Shown here: positions 20,238 to 29,602 of the stretch, one piece after another
Numbering within the stretch: the first letter of the stretch is position 1
How the letters are laid out: each line of letters begins with the position of its first letter
NCBI GenBank assembly: GCA_949316235.1
Contig: OX438749.1
Coordinates: forward strand, 6,218,914-6,282,913
Reading direction: 5' to 3'
Source: Oegoconia quadripuncta
Lineage: Eukaryota; Arthropoda; Insecta; Lepidoptera; Autostichidae
DNA: 64,000 nt
Translations under genes and position numbers: made by a program
The notes under the pieces: model-generated
Told to the model about the DNA's origin: nothing
Database searches by the model: none
The model's input: only the letters and a program-made list of their open reading frames with translations

Positions 20238-20895
20238 ATATGATGTGACGACATGTTTGGTATAGCGATTAGAAACTCTGAATGTTATACTAAATGGTCG
20301 CTGCTTCGAAACCAGCTAGGGGCTTGTATTTTTTTTTATGCACAACGGCATGGTACTTGAATTCAATCACACCTGGTGTTAAGTGAAGATGCTGTCGAAG
20401 GTGGAAGCGTACTGACCCGGAAACCCCAACACATTTGGGGGACTGGCTATCCTATCTCTGACAACCGGAACACAGCAATGCTATTAACATTGCTGCTTGG
20501 CGGCAGATTTAGATAAGATGGTGGTAGCTAGCCAGGCGGTCGTTTAAAATGCCCTACCCCAACCAAACCGAGTACTTAAACATGTACCCCGCTGGGGATC
20601 GAACCCGCGACCTCCGAATCGTAAACTCAATGTTGTTTACATTAAGCCATGGAGGTGGTTAAATATTATTATTATTAAGAGGCGGTAAAATTGTATGATG
20701 CACACGAACACCCATAAAACAAGTTGTTTTCATTAATATTATGTATTTATTTTATTATAAAAATGTGTTTGACTAGTATATCAACCATCTGGTGTAATAC
20801 ATCCAAGTTGCTTAGTGTGAACCTAGTTGGCGCTGTGTATGTGCAACGATATTCATTTATTATTTATAAATAATGGCACCATAAAAACTCAGCAT
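20233..20895 (+). repeat. SINE-B interrupted by SINE-C
   Basis: The left part (20,233-20,325) has 'tgtttggtatagcgattaga' and 'ctgcttcgaaaccagctagg', the SINE-B head. The right part (about 20,694-20,895) resumes with 'ttgtatgatg', 'gtatatcaaccatctggtgt' and 'cgctgtgtatgtgcaa'. The gap is filled by an inverted SINE-C. Both B parts are diverged, so SINE-B was old when SINE-C inserted. Confidence 0.8.
20328..20660 (-). repeat. SINE-C copy nested in SINE-B
   Basis: Full-length reverse copy from the T-rich tail 'ttttttttatgcacaacggc' to the head 'gttgtttacattaagccatg' then 'gaggtggtt'. A short 'ttgta' word near both junctions may be the target duplication. Confidence 0.85.
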
Positions 20896-21039
20896 TATAA
20901 TTGACAAATTACAAAAAATCTTCGCCCACCAATACATGAAAACACATGTACTATTCTTGGCAGCTTCCATCGACAAGGCGGAATATAAAATACAAGGCAA
21001 GGGCTAAAGTGACGCAGGCGCATTAGTTTTCGTTTAGCA

Positions 21040-21320
21040 AACTTGAGCAGTGTCAGGCGGGTTAGTACATAAATGGGTGACCACTAGTGCCATTTTAATA
21101 CGAGTATTTCCGTGCTTCGGAAGGCACGTTATATTACATAGTTGGCCACGATTCTATTTCCATTGAAGGCAGTCGCGAATTGCCTAGAAGATAAAAGATT
21201 CAGCGTGCAGAATTGTAATGTGATTAACCTATTTAATCGCAATCATGCCGCAGTCGCAATGACCTTTTAATACGTATGCTTCCGTACTTCGGAGACACGT
21301 CAAAAACTCGGTTGTATTTA
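21040..21320 (+). repeat. 5S-SINE, two partial copies
   Basis: The first (to about 21,180) has 'caggcgggttagtacataaa' then 'tgggtgacca', the 5S box-C region, followed by 'ttttaatacgagtatttccg' and 'tgcttcgg'. The second (from about 21,255) repeats 'gaccttttaatacgtatgct' and 'tccgtacttcgg' without the head. Either a tandem insertion or a duplication. Confidence 0.65.
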
Positions 21321-21334
21321 GTTGATGGAGCATT

Positions 21335-21668
21335 TAACCGCCTCCGTAGCTGCATGTAAACAACATTGGGTTTACGATTCGGAGGTCGCGGGTTCGATCC
21401 CCAGCGGAGTACATGTTTAAGTACTCGCTTTGGTTGGTGGTAGGCATTTTAAATGCCCGCCTGGCTAGCTACCACCATGTTATCTAAATCTACCGCCAAG
21501 TATCAATGTTAATAGCATTGTTGTGTTTTGGTTGTTAGAAATAAAATAGCCAGTCCTCCAAATGTGTTGGGGTTTCCGGGTCAGTACGCTCCCACCTTCG
21601 ACCTCATCTTCACTTAACATCAGGTGTGATTGAGGTCAAGTAGCAAACCGTTGTGCATAAAAAAAAAT
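21335..21668 (+). repeat. SINE-C copy, full length
   Basis: From 'accgcctccgtagctgcatg' through the B box 'gcgggttcgatccccagcgg', 'ctggctagctaccaccatgt', 'gtgttggggtttccgggtca' and 'cacttaacatcaggtgtgat' to an A8 tail. Little diverged from the 56,084 copy. Confidence 0.9.
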
Positions 21669-21669
21669 A

Positions 21670-21785
21670 ACTCGAGTGAAAAAAATGATACTCGAGTCCT
21701 ATCATCACTCGAGTCGGACTCGAGTGAATTGCTTTCCAAAGGCAGTGACTCGAGTGAAAAAAGTTACTCGAGGTTCATCACTAAT
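21670..21785. repeat. cluster of ACTCGAG(T) palindromes
   Basis: Six CTCGAG hexamers lie within about 110 bp. Most are in the longer context (A/g)CTCGAGT followed by GAA or CCT/CGG. It directly follows the A tail of SINE-C. Confidence 0.75.
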
Positions 21786-22185
21786 TTATTTGCTAAAATT
21801 CTATGATATTGACGGTGTTATACTGAATATACCTTTTCATTAATGAGTACTACGAAATGCTACGAGGCGTAGGCATTCGTAGCCGCAACGGAATTACCTC
21901 CACTGATAAATTATGCTACGCGCATAAAAGCGAAGGAATGTGGTAATTCATAATTGGATTGTCCAATTTATAATTATAAGGTTCACAGGAATTTTATTGT
22001 TCGTTCCCATTAAAATTATACGGAAATTAGGGATTACCTCGATTTTCTACAAAGTCTAAAGTAGCTGGTGATACATTACGGATTCAAATACGGTCGCTCA
22101 CCGTTACATAATGCTAATTCGTTGTTTATTGTTTTCATTTCTGATCGTTCAAATAATATAAAAGATTCATAATCAATAATAATAC
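21786..22185. other. no feature recognised
   Basis: AT-rich without credible frames or repeats. Confidence 0.4.
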
Positions 22186-22186
22186 T

Positions 22187-22822
22187 AGTGATGCAAAATT
22201 ACTTAATTTTACCGAAAACGCTGGTAAAATACAGGTATTTTACGGTCATTTATAAAAATTACGGTAAAATTACTAGCGACTTATGACGTTTTCAATTTTA
22301 ATTTGTTTTAAATCACGCGCGCGTAGCTATAAGCGCGCTTTGCAACTATACAAAATCGTTAATTCGTTTTAATTTCTCAAAATTTTCATGTGTACATGCC
22401 CATTGTAAGCTGAATAAATGTTTTTCTTTCTTTCTTTATACGACGTTGCCGATTCACTAATCGGACTGCACTCAGTCCTCCATATTGTATGGCATATGCG
22501 CTCTTGCCGTTCCGCTGTTGGTGGGCGACTGAGCAACCGGCGACTTGGTTTTGTCCGGCAGTCTACACGCGCATGAGTAATCATAATGTTTATTCGAAAA
22601 CTACCTTGTTCGTGAAAATTATTACACGAAATCTTAGCGCCATCTGTGGCATCGACCCGGAACTTTTATGAAGCGAAAACATAATGCCGCGTTTTCCTAC
22701 GGGAACGCGATATTTTTTTATTAGTAGCTTAATACGTTTTTACCGTATATTACCATATTTTACCTTAAAATACCGTATTTTACGTATTTTACCGGAGTAA
22801 TTTTATCGCTTTACATCCCTAG
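22187..22822. mobile_element. hAT-like TIR element with nested LINE tail
   Basis: Left end 'tagtgatgcaaaattactta'; right end, outward, 'tagggatgtaaagcgataaa'. Both are followed by a run of TTTTACCG/CGGTAAAAT words on opposite strands. A TA(G/A)GGATG start fits hAT termini, but I find no matching 8-bp duplication. The interior (about 22,380-22,438) carries 'gctgaataaatgtttttctt' and (TTTC)n, a LINE 3' tail. The overlapping 60 to 71 codon frames are not credible. Confidence 0.55.
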
Positions 22823-22849
22823 CTACCACCACCATGCGACCGGGGTGCG

Positions 22850-23088
22850 AGGTCTGTGGGTTCACTTTAGCCTTCCGTCATATCAGCCTTACTCCCCCTC
22901 GCTGTTGGGGCACAGCCTACTCTCACTAGGAGAGGGTATGGGCCTTAATGAACTTTGCGGGCCCAGTGAGGATTGGTAAATTTGTGTCACACTGGTGGCC
23001 CCTGTGTGGCCACCTAACAGTGAGTATGTTCAAATCACCTCTTAGGCCAACGTAGTCATAGTGTGTCCCCCAAAACACTCGAATGAAG
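22850..23088 (-). repeat. 5S-SINE body, head lost
   Basis: 'gttggggcacagcctactct' then 'cactaggagagggtatgggc', 'gggcccagtgaggattgg' and 'gtggccacctaacagtgagt' is the 5S-SINE body in reverse. The 5S-like head is absent or unrecognisable. Confidence 0.65.
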
Positions 23089-23090
23089 AG

Positions 23091-23450
23091 TCAAGACCTA
23101 ACCGAGCCTGACGTCTAACTTAATGAGACTGAGGTTCAAGATCTAACCGAGCCAGACGTCTAACTTAATGAGACTGAGGTTCAAGATCTAACCGAGCCAT
23201 ACGTCTAACCTAATGAGATTGAGGTTCAAAATCTAACCGAGCCAGACGTCTAACTTAATGCGACTGAGGTTCAAGATCTAACCGACCCAGATGTCTAACT
23301 TAATGAGTCTGAGGTTCAAGACCTAACCGAGCCAGACGTCTAACATAATGAGACCGAGGTTCAAGATCTAACCGAGCCAGACGTCAAACTTAATGAGACT
23401 AAGGTTCAAGATCTAACCCAGCCAGGCGTCTAACTTAATGAGATTGCGTC
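23091..23450. repeat. 45-bp minisatellite, eight units
   Basis: Units start at 23,091, 23,136, 23,181, 23,226, 23,271, 23,316, 23,361 and 23,406, with no length change. The core is 'tcaagatctaaccgagccag' then 'acgtctaacttaatgagact'. Substitutions are scattered. The period is a multiple of three, but every frame on both strands carries stops, so it does not encode a repeat protein. Confidence 0.95.
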
Positions 23451-23890
23451 GCGAGTGCTTCAGCGTAGTAAACAATAGAGTTATATGATGAAAAGGTGAA
23501 TTAATTGTGTCGTCTCACGATTACAGCAAAATTGATGATTGTATGTGACACGTATAGATTCCATATTGGTTTTCCAAGCCGTCAAGGCTCCGAAAGGGTA
23601 TTACGTACTCCATATTCATGATATTATATCACCTATCTCTCTGGTATTGGTAATCCTGATGAAAATTTATAAGGCTTCAGTGAGATTACAGTGCAAATGC
23701 AAGTATCATTACATTTAAATAAATTTAAAACTCGCATAAAGCGGAAACTGTGTGTGAAAGGCTACTATAATAACCTATAAATTGAAAATTTAAATAAACC
23801 CGATAACATTGATTGAACAAATGATTATATCGTCCAGGTAGACAACACCAAAAGTGTTAAAAGCTAAATATCTCCGATATGGCTTAACCG
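23451..23890. other. no feature recognised
   Basis: AT-rich with no credible frame. Confidence 0.4.
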
Positions 23891-23899
23891 ACTTTTATC

Positions 23900-23966
23900 A
23901 AACACCATTCACCTTCGGCCTCATCATCACTTAACATCAGGTGTGATTGAGGTCAAGTGGTAGATA
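23900..23966 (+). repeat. SINE-C 3' tail fragment
   Basis: 'caccttcggcctcatcatca', 'cttaacatcaggtgtgattg' then 'aggtcaagtggt' is the SINE-C 3' end. It runs directly into the T-rich start of an inverted SINE-C, giving a tail-to-tail arrangement. Confidence 0.75.
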
Positions 23967-24426
23967 GGATTTTTTTTTATGCACAACGGGTTATCAATCG
24001 ACGTCAATCACATCCGATGTTAACTACTACTACTTACTTACTATCTGTGGAGACTATTTCTGTCTATGATATAACTATTTTGTACTACTTAACATTATAA
24101 TGTAACGACTGTCAGTTTCCCGAAAATAAATAAATAAATAAATAAATAAGTGAAGATGAGGCCGAAGGTGGAAGCGTACTGACCCGGAATCCCAAATATT
24201 TTGGGAACTGGCTATCTTATCTCTGACTACCGGAACACAAAATGCTATTAACATTGCTGTTTGGGTGCAGATTTAGATAAGATGGTGGTAGCTAGCCAGA
24301 CGGACATTTAAAATGCCCTACCACCAACCACACCGAGTACTAAACGTGTACCCCGCTGGGGATCAAACCAGCGACCTCCGATTCGTAAACTCTATATTGT
24401 TTACATTGAGCCACGGAGGCGGTTAG
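23967..24426 (-). repeat. SINE-C copy with an insertion
   Basis: A reverse full-length SINE-C from 'ttttttttatgcacaacggg' to the head 'cattgagccacggaggcggt'. It is interrupted after 'catccgatgttaac' (about 24,035) by some 115 bp that end in (AAAT)n, after which 'gtgaagatgaggccgaaggt' resumes at 24,150. The insert resembles a LINE 3' end. Confidence 0.85.
24036..24149 (+). mobile_element. LINE tail inserted in SINE-C
   Basis: Non-coding. It begins 'tactactacttacttactat' and ends 'cccgaaaataaataaataaa' with (TAAA)n. 'ttaa/ataa' at the edges may be the target duplication. Its LINE family is unknown. Confidence 0.55.
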
Positions 24427-24985
24427 ATATGGGATAAGTCCGCCTTTGTACATAATTTTAAGTTATATTTAATTTATTAATGTATATTTATCATATGAAA
24501 TAAAATAAAACGTTTCCGAACAAACAAATACATAGACCGCAAAAATTACAATCCATCGTTTACGGCATTATACTCGTAGTCGGGCAAATCCTAAAGAATC
24601 CAATTCCCGCACAGTTCATTGAACTATAATCCCTAAAACAAATCCGATTCGATAATCCTTTCTGGGTTCATTCCCATCTGACTCATCCATCTCCAATGCA
24701 CTGCGTTAAATTTGTTAAGGCCAAGCTTTTCATTTGTTAAATGGTAGAAATAGAGCTCAAATTTGTTATGAGCTGCCCCCGTACCATGACATAATTTGAT
24801 GCGCGCGACGTAGGAGTAAGAATGGGATAGTTGTACATTTCGTCCGAACGAATAAGCAGGACAAATTAATTTTCGCGCGACATAAACGTTTGTTGCGCCT
24901 ACGAGGGCAGATGTCGGTTCGTATGTGACTTGTAGTGTGTGACTCCACCATTTTTCTCTTGATTTCAATGGAATTCTACAGAGAT
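24427..24985. other. unassigned; open frame not recognised
   Basis: The longest minus-strand frame here (24,633-25,067, 144 codons) contains no domain that I recognise and its start overlaps an RTE-like remnant on the other strand. 'ggagtaagaatgggatagtt' near 24,808 recurs with variation at 32,965. Confidence 0.35.
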
Positions 24986-24989
24986 GTGT

Positions 24990-25138
24990 CCTACCACACC
25001 GTGTAATCATACTATGAAAAATGAATATACACAAGGATGAAAGTCGCTGGATTAAGGCTGTTTCCAACTGGTCGCTCTGAAAATCTATGGGGGAGGCGAA
25101 AGTTCAGCAGGTGGACGTCCTGGGCCTGATACAATAAT
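24990..25138 (+). pseudogene. RTE-like LINE 3' end
   Basis: The frame reads DESRWIKAVSNWSL, stop, KSMGEAKVQQVDVLGL, where the stop (tga) replaces the Trp of the usual 'SLW.S.GEA.VQQWT' ending. A GATAATAAT-like tail follows. Clear terminal fragment of the family at 14,455. Confidence 0.75.
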
Positions 25139-25177
25139 AATGTGTTAAGTCAGGTTACATAAAAGGAACCATCAGAT

Positions 25178-25835
25178 CAGTGCCGGTTCGAAGCAAGTTA
25201 TAAGATGGAGCGAGTTTTAATTATGGCGCCCCCCTTGCGTGCACCTAATAACACCAGTTGTGCGTGCATGTGCAAGCACGGAACTGAGAAGATCTCGACA
25301 ACATCTTAAGTCTTTGTCTAATTTGTCGATTGAAAACAGCTATGGTCGTGGTACTGGAACAGTTTATGTAAAATGAAAAAAAAACTAAATTTATTTGTAT
25401 TATTTTTAACCGCCTCCGTGGCTCAATGTAAACAATATTGGGTTTACAATTCGGAGGTTGCGGGTTCGATCCCCAGCGGGGTACATGTTTAAGTAGTCGG
25501 TTTGGTTAGTGGTAGGGCATTTTAAATGTCCGCCTGGCCACCTACCACCACCTTATCTAAATCTGCCGCCTAGCAGCATTGTTGTGTTCCGATTGTCAGA
25601 GGTAAGATAGCCAGTCCCCCAAATCTGTTGAGGTTTCCGGGTCAGCACGCTTCCACCTTCGTCCTCATCTTCACTTAACATCAGGTGTGATTGTGGTCAA
25701 GTACCAACCCGGTGTGCATAAAAAAAAACTAACGTTTTTTGTCCACTGAGGAAATTTTCTTGACCACTGAGGCGCCCTCTGGGACTTGGCGCCTGGAGCG
25801 GCCACTCTGTTCGCCCTACGGTAGAACCGGCCCTG
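25178..25835. mobile_element. hAT MITE with nested SINE-C
   Basis: The left end is 'cagtgccggttcg'. The right end, outward, is 'cagggccggttctaccg'. The element is flanked by perfect 8-bp direct repeats CATCAGAT at 25,170-25,177 and 25,836-25,843, diagnostic of hAT together with the CAGnGCCGG-type ends. Removing the nested SINE-C leaves about 336 bp without transposase coding. The frames reported across it are incidental. Confidence 0.85.
25408..25729 (+). repeat. SINE-C copy nested in the hAT MITE
   Basis: From 'accgcctccgtggctcaatg' to the A tail at 25,721-25,728. It has the B box 'gcgggttcgatccccagcgg'. Short internal deletions lie around 'gccgcctagcagcattg'. It inserted after the hAT MITE was in place. 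Confidence 0.9.
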
Positions 25836-25944
25836 CATCAGATGACTTTGTAAGCAGACACAACTTATCATGTCATTGTTTTATCAAAAATTCCGCTCAA
25901 ACCCTGTACGGGTCTTTGAATTGCAAGATTTGTTCTCAACCAAT

Positions 25945-26142
25945 TTTTTTTTCTTTTATGCACGACGGGTTGTTACTTGACCTAAATCACACCTGATGTT
26001 AAGTGAAGATGAGGTCGAATGTGGAAGCGTACTGACCCGGAAACCCCAACACATTTGGGGGACTGGCTATCTTATCTCTGACAACCGGAACACAACAATG
26101 CTATTAACATTGCTGCTTGGCGGCAGATTTAGGTAGATAAGA
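25945..26142 (-). repeat. SINE-C 3' part
   Basis: 'tttttttcttttatgcacga' then 'cacctgatgttaagtgaaga', 'ccccaacacatttgggggac' and 'ttgctgcttggcggcagatt'. The head is missing beyond 'gataagat'. Confidence 0.85.
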
Positions 26143-26588
26143 TTTAAAGAAAAAAAACTGATTAAGGTAGCTTTTGTTTGATTAGAATCCAGAAATGAAG
26201 AAACAGAGAACTAGTACGAATTGCCGATAAATTCCACTTGTCTTTTCCCGCAGTTTGTGTCATCGCAATTTTTTGCACTAGGAAACACCCTGTAGTTTAG
26301 TACTGTCAGTTAGTTGGGCGGGCGGCGGGCTTAACAAGAGGTCACGTGACATGACATCGTTAGCTTCAAATTTCACGAGTTATGAAACATGGGCTTAAAA
26401 GGAGTTGCTTTCAAAACAAATAGTAACTTTAATATTACGTGTTTCGAGTTAGGAATTATATTTATTACAAAATGTCTAATGCCGTATCGAGTAGGTCTTT
26501 ATTTAAGTGTAAATAGAAAATTTAGAAAATGATGATTACATCATGTCGAAGCTAAATATATTCCCTCTTAACCCGTTTCGAATATATT
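26143..26588. other. no feature recognised
   Basis: AT-rich, no credible frame or repeat. Confidence 0.4.
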
Positions 26589-26590
26589 TG

Positions 26591-26916
26591 CCCACAAGGT
26601 AGTTCATACAAACTTCAAGGCCAAATTTTTCGAAATGAATAGACCGATTCTAATAAAACTTTATACGTATAAGCAGCATAATTACACCTAAAAAGAAACA
26701 TTTTCAAAATATCGAATTTAAAACGTTATATTGCATTTTTTCTGTTACTATGGAAAACTTAAAATGGCTCTAATTTCGTTTCAATAATCTTTTTCGAAAA
26801 TTTTCTCTACTAACTTTTAGATCAGTGTACGTGCTTTGGGTATAAAGTTTCATTACAATCGGTTTATTCATTTCGATAAATTTGAACTTGAAAGATTTTA
26901 TGAACTACCGTGAGGG
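26591..26916. mobile_element. long-TIR (foldback) MITE
   Basis: Left arm 'ggtagttcatacaaacttca' to 'aaaactttatac' (26,599-26,670). The right arm in reverse is 'ggtagttcataaaatctttc' to 'gaaactttatac' (26,840-26,910). The arms are over 70 bp and diverged by about a fifth. The tips are CCCACAAGG and CCCTCACGG. No target duplication could be fixed and no coding is present. Confidence 0.65.
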
Positions 26917-26967
26917 ATAAACGAATTAAACATGGCTAAAATCCACCCCGCAACGATGAGAACCGTT

Positions 26968-27118
26968 TGACGACCTTTTTGGTGTAGTGGATGGAAACGT
27001 CGACGGCTATACCAAAACGTCGCGGGTTCGAAGCCCGCTAGGGGTATAAGTTTGTATGATGAATACGGACATTGTGCACCCAATTATGGATGTTCCTCAT
27101 TTATACATGTTATTTACA
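26968..27118 (+). repeat. SINE-B copy, 5' part
   Basis: 'tgacgacctttttggtgtag' then 'tggatggaaacgtcgacggc', B box 'gcgggttcgaagcccgctag', 'gtttgtatgatgaatacgga' and 'tatggatgttcctcatttat'. It is truncated before the 'caaccatctggt' segment. Confidence 0.8.
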
Positions 27119-28145
27119 AAATATTCGATCGATTCCCAGGCAGTCTGAAAAACAAGTTTATTTTCCTAGTGCAGACGTATATTTAGCCCAGAATTTTGTA
27201 ATATAAGGCGTTTATTGATCATTACTTACCTGCTTAAATCTTGTGTGAAAAACAGTAAATATCATTTATTTATTTTAACACAGTTGGTTATATTTTTCGC
27301 ACTTCTTTTGAATCTTCCTCTGATTCGATGCACTAGTAAAGATCATGCATATAAGCAGCATCTTCATTGAGAAGTTCCAATTATTAAAGTTCTCGATTCC
27401 TTTTGATTTATCTATAGAATATGGAGCCGAGCCCTACATGTCGATAGTATTCGGCGTCGATAGAAGTACTATGGCTGAACAAATTTTACTTTTGCCCTCT
27501 TCCAGGATCTTTGCAGTCTATCTGAATGATATAAACGCTTGCTTTATTCAAATTTTTCAAATTGTAGTTATTAATAAGTAATTAGTAAAACAGTAGCTCA
27601 ACATTATATCAGTAATCGTCTGATATAAACGTATTTGTTTAAAAAAACTTTTAAAATGACTGAAATCATCAAAGTCGTAAATGAAACTGTCTTCACAAAA
27701 GTAAATTATGCGTAATAAAAAATATGACGTCACGCCACACCGGGTACCCACTTGCAATAAACCAGGAGCAGAGTAAAAGGATAATAAAACTTTTATACGT
27801 CGGAAACATTGCAACTGCTGGCTAAATGCATTCAATCGAGTTTTATCGCTTCTGCAGATTTTCAGTCGGCACATTCGTGGCTTTCCGCATACGAATGGTA
27901 CTTATTGCTCCTGTAAGTGGATTCATGCTCGCAAAATGTAAAATGTTATATTTAACAAAATTTCAAAATTCGGTTCAAAGAATTATCAGAAGGCCAACAT
28001 CAAGAAAGAGGCTAATCTTCGAATCCAGCTCGGATGGACATCGTTTAGGAAGCTGCGTAACGTCTTGTTCAAAACACCTCGATGCTAAGTGAGTCACAAG
28101 TTTTGCCTTATGGCACCGAAACGTGTTCTCTCATTATGGGACTCA
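27119..28145. other. no gene recognised
   Basis: Three short frames (27,345-27,581 and 27,826-28,092 plus; 27,557-27,874 minus) have no recognisable domain, no signal peptide and no supporting context. I see no splice pattern that would join them. Confidence 0.35.
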
Positions 28146-28147
28146 TA

Positions 28148-28402
28148 AAACGTTTCACTACGAGATCAAAAAATCCGAAGAAAAGCGACAGTCACGATAT
28201 AGCCCAGCGAATTGTTTAGTTCAAGTAGCGGTGGGCATAAGCTCGAAGAACTGATAGCTGATGGGGCATTAAGGTTCTGGAGAGAAGAACAGGCACCGGC
28301 AGGCGCAGTGGACGGACGGCCAAATGAAGTTAGCGGGATGTCTCAAGATGAAGGCCTATGTTCAGCAGTGGAGGTCCTGTGTCGACATCATGATAATGAT
28401 TA
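28148..28402 (+). pseudogene. RTE-like LINE C-terminal fragment
   Basis: Translated pieces include RSKNPKKSDSHDIAQRI-like (NEEIRKRTKVTDIAQRI in the family), then G...GALRFW.EEQAPAGAVDG.P-like residues, and at the end 'gaaggcctatgttcagcagt' (EAYVQQW) with a 'catgataatgat' tail. Frames shift repeatedly. Confidence 0.65.
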
Positions 28403-28888
28403 ATCTGAAAACTGAGTGCTATTAGATGTCCAAATTAAAATTCAGGAAACCGAACAGGTATAGGTATAAAGGTAAGGTTGGAATTTGTGGTATATTGGAC
28501 GGGGTACACCACAACCCCCTTCACTTACACACCACTTGCCTACACAGAAGGCAAGATGGCCTCAACTTAATTAAATGGTGAATCAATATTGGCAGGTCAT
28601 ATACGTACAATGTAGGTACAGACGTTTATTATTCTGAGGACACTGACTATTTTAATCAGGAAATAAACTAAATTTGTAATTGATTCCTTCTCTATCCACT
28701 ATTCATCATTTTGACAGGTGGAACCACTGAAAGCAGTAAGTACAGTCGAATCTCCCTAAAAGTATTATATGGACCGAAGCACTCTAGCACCATCTATTAG
28801 AAAGTATTCATAAAATATCAACACTCAAACCAAATCAATAATAATATGTCACATATAAATGAGTAAGAAAATTTCGTCAGCTCTGTAA
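28403..28888. other. no feature recognised
   Basis: AT-rich sequence with no credible frame. Confidence 0.4.
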
Positions 28889-28889
28889 A

Positions 28890-28975
28890 TTGATATCGTG
28901 GTCTAGTGGCAAGCGACACGAGTGCTTAGGTAACGTCTCTCGAAAAGACACCGTTTTCGAACCCTGCCAAGACAA
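28890..28975 (+). repeat. tRNA-like sequence, probable SINE head
   Basis: 'cgtggtctagtggcaagcga' is A-box-like and 'gttttcgaaccctgcc' is B-box-like, about 55 bp apart, followed by TTTTTT. I cannot fold it into a sound cloverleaf, so it is more likely the head of a low-copy SINE or a tRNA relic than a tRNA gene. The overlapping frames are incidental. Confidence 0.4.
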
Positions 28976-29600
28976 TTTTTTACCGAGATCTTTTCTATTT
29001 GGAATTATCCCTATGCCCATTTTTCTCTCTTCACTACTTATCTCATGCCCATTCTCCAATTTGCTCAAATGGGTTGATAGACAACTCTCTTGTCAACTTC
29101 GATCACGAAGCCATAACATTGATCTTTTCTTTAGTAGTCACCGTTGAAGCACGGCTTTCATGCGACTCGCGAGTAAAGTTGGTACGTCCACGGATGTCAA
29201 GGATTGAACTTCTTGAACTGATTATAAATAGTGGTGCGAGATGACGATTCATTATGGTATGTCATTATATGTCATCATAACTTTGTTGCGGATTGAGATC
29301 ATAATGAAAATCATAAAATTTCATTGAATGAAGCGATATAATGAAATTCATAGCTGCATACGAACATATTTATCAAATGGACGCCAATTATAGGATTGAC
29401 ATGGAAACTTAAATTTTTTACAGGTTTTAGATCTTACTATTTTATATTTAATTTCAACTACCTCTAACTTCTCCGAAGATTTAGAAAATCCCCGAAATAC
29501 TATGATGCCATCTATTTGGAAGCTAAATATCTTCAGACGCTTTAACTCTTCTCTTAGTCTTTAGTATTAAAAAAAACCGCTCTCAAACTACGCAGTACTG
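28976..29600. other. no feature recognised
   Basis: AT-rich, no gene or repeat that I can name. Confidence 0.4.
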
Positions 29601-29602
29601 AT

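Noticed and set aside
23091..23450. 45-bp array as a repeat-protein gene or CRISPR array
   Set aside because: Stops in all six frames exclude a protein. There are no unique spacers, so it is not CRISPR.
24633..25067. 144-codon minus-strand open frame as a gene
   Set aside because: No domain, no homology that I recognise, and its first part overlaps the 3' end of an RTE-like LINE on the other strand.
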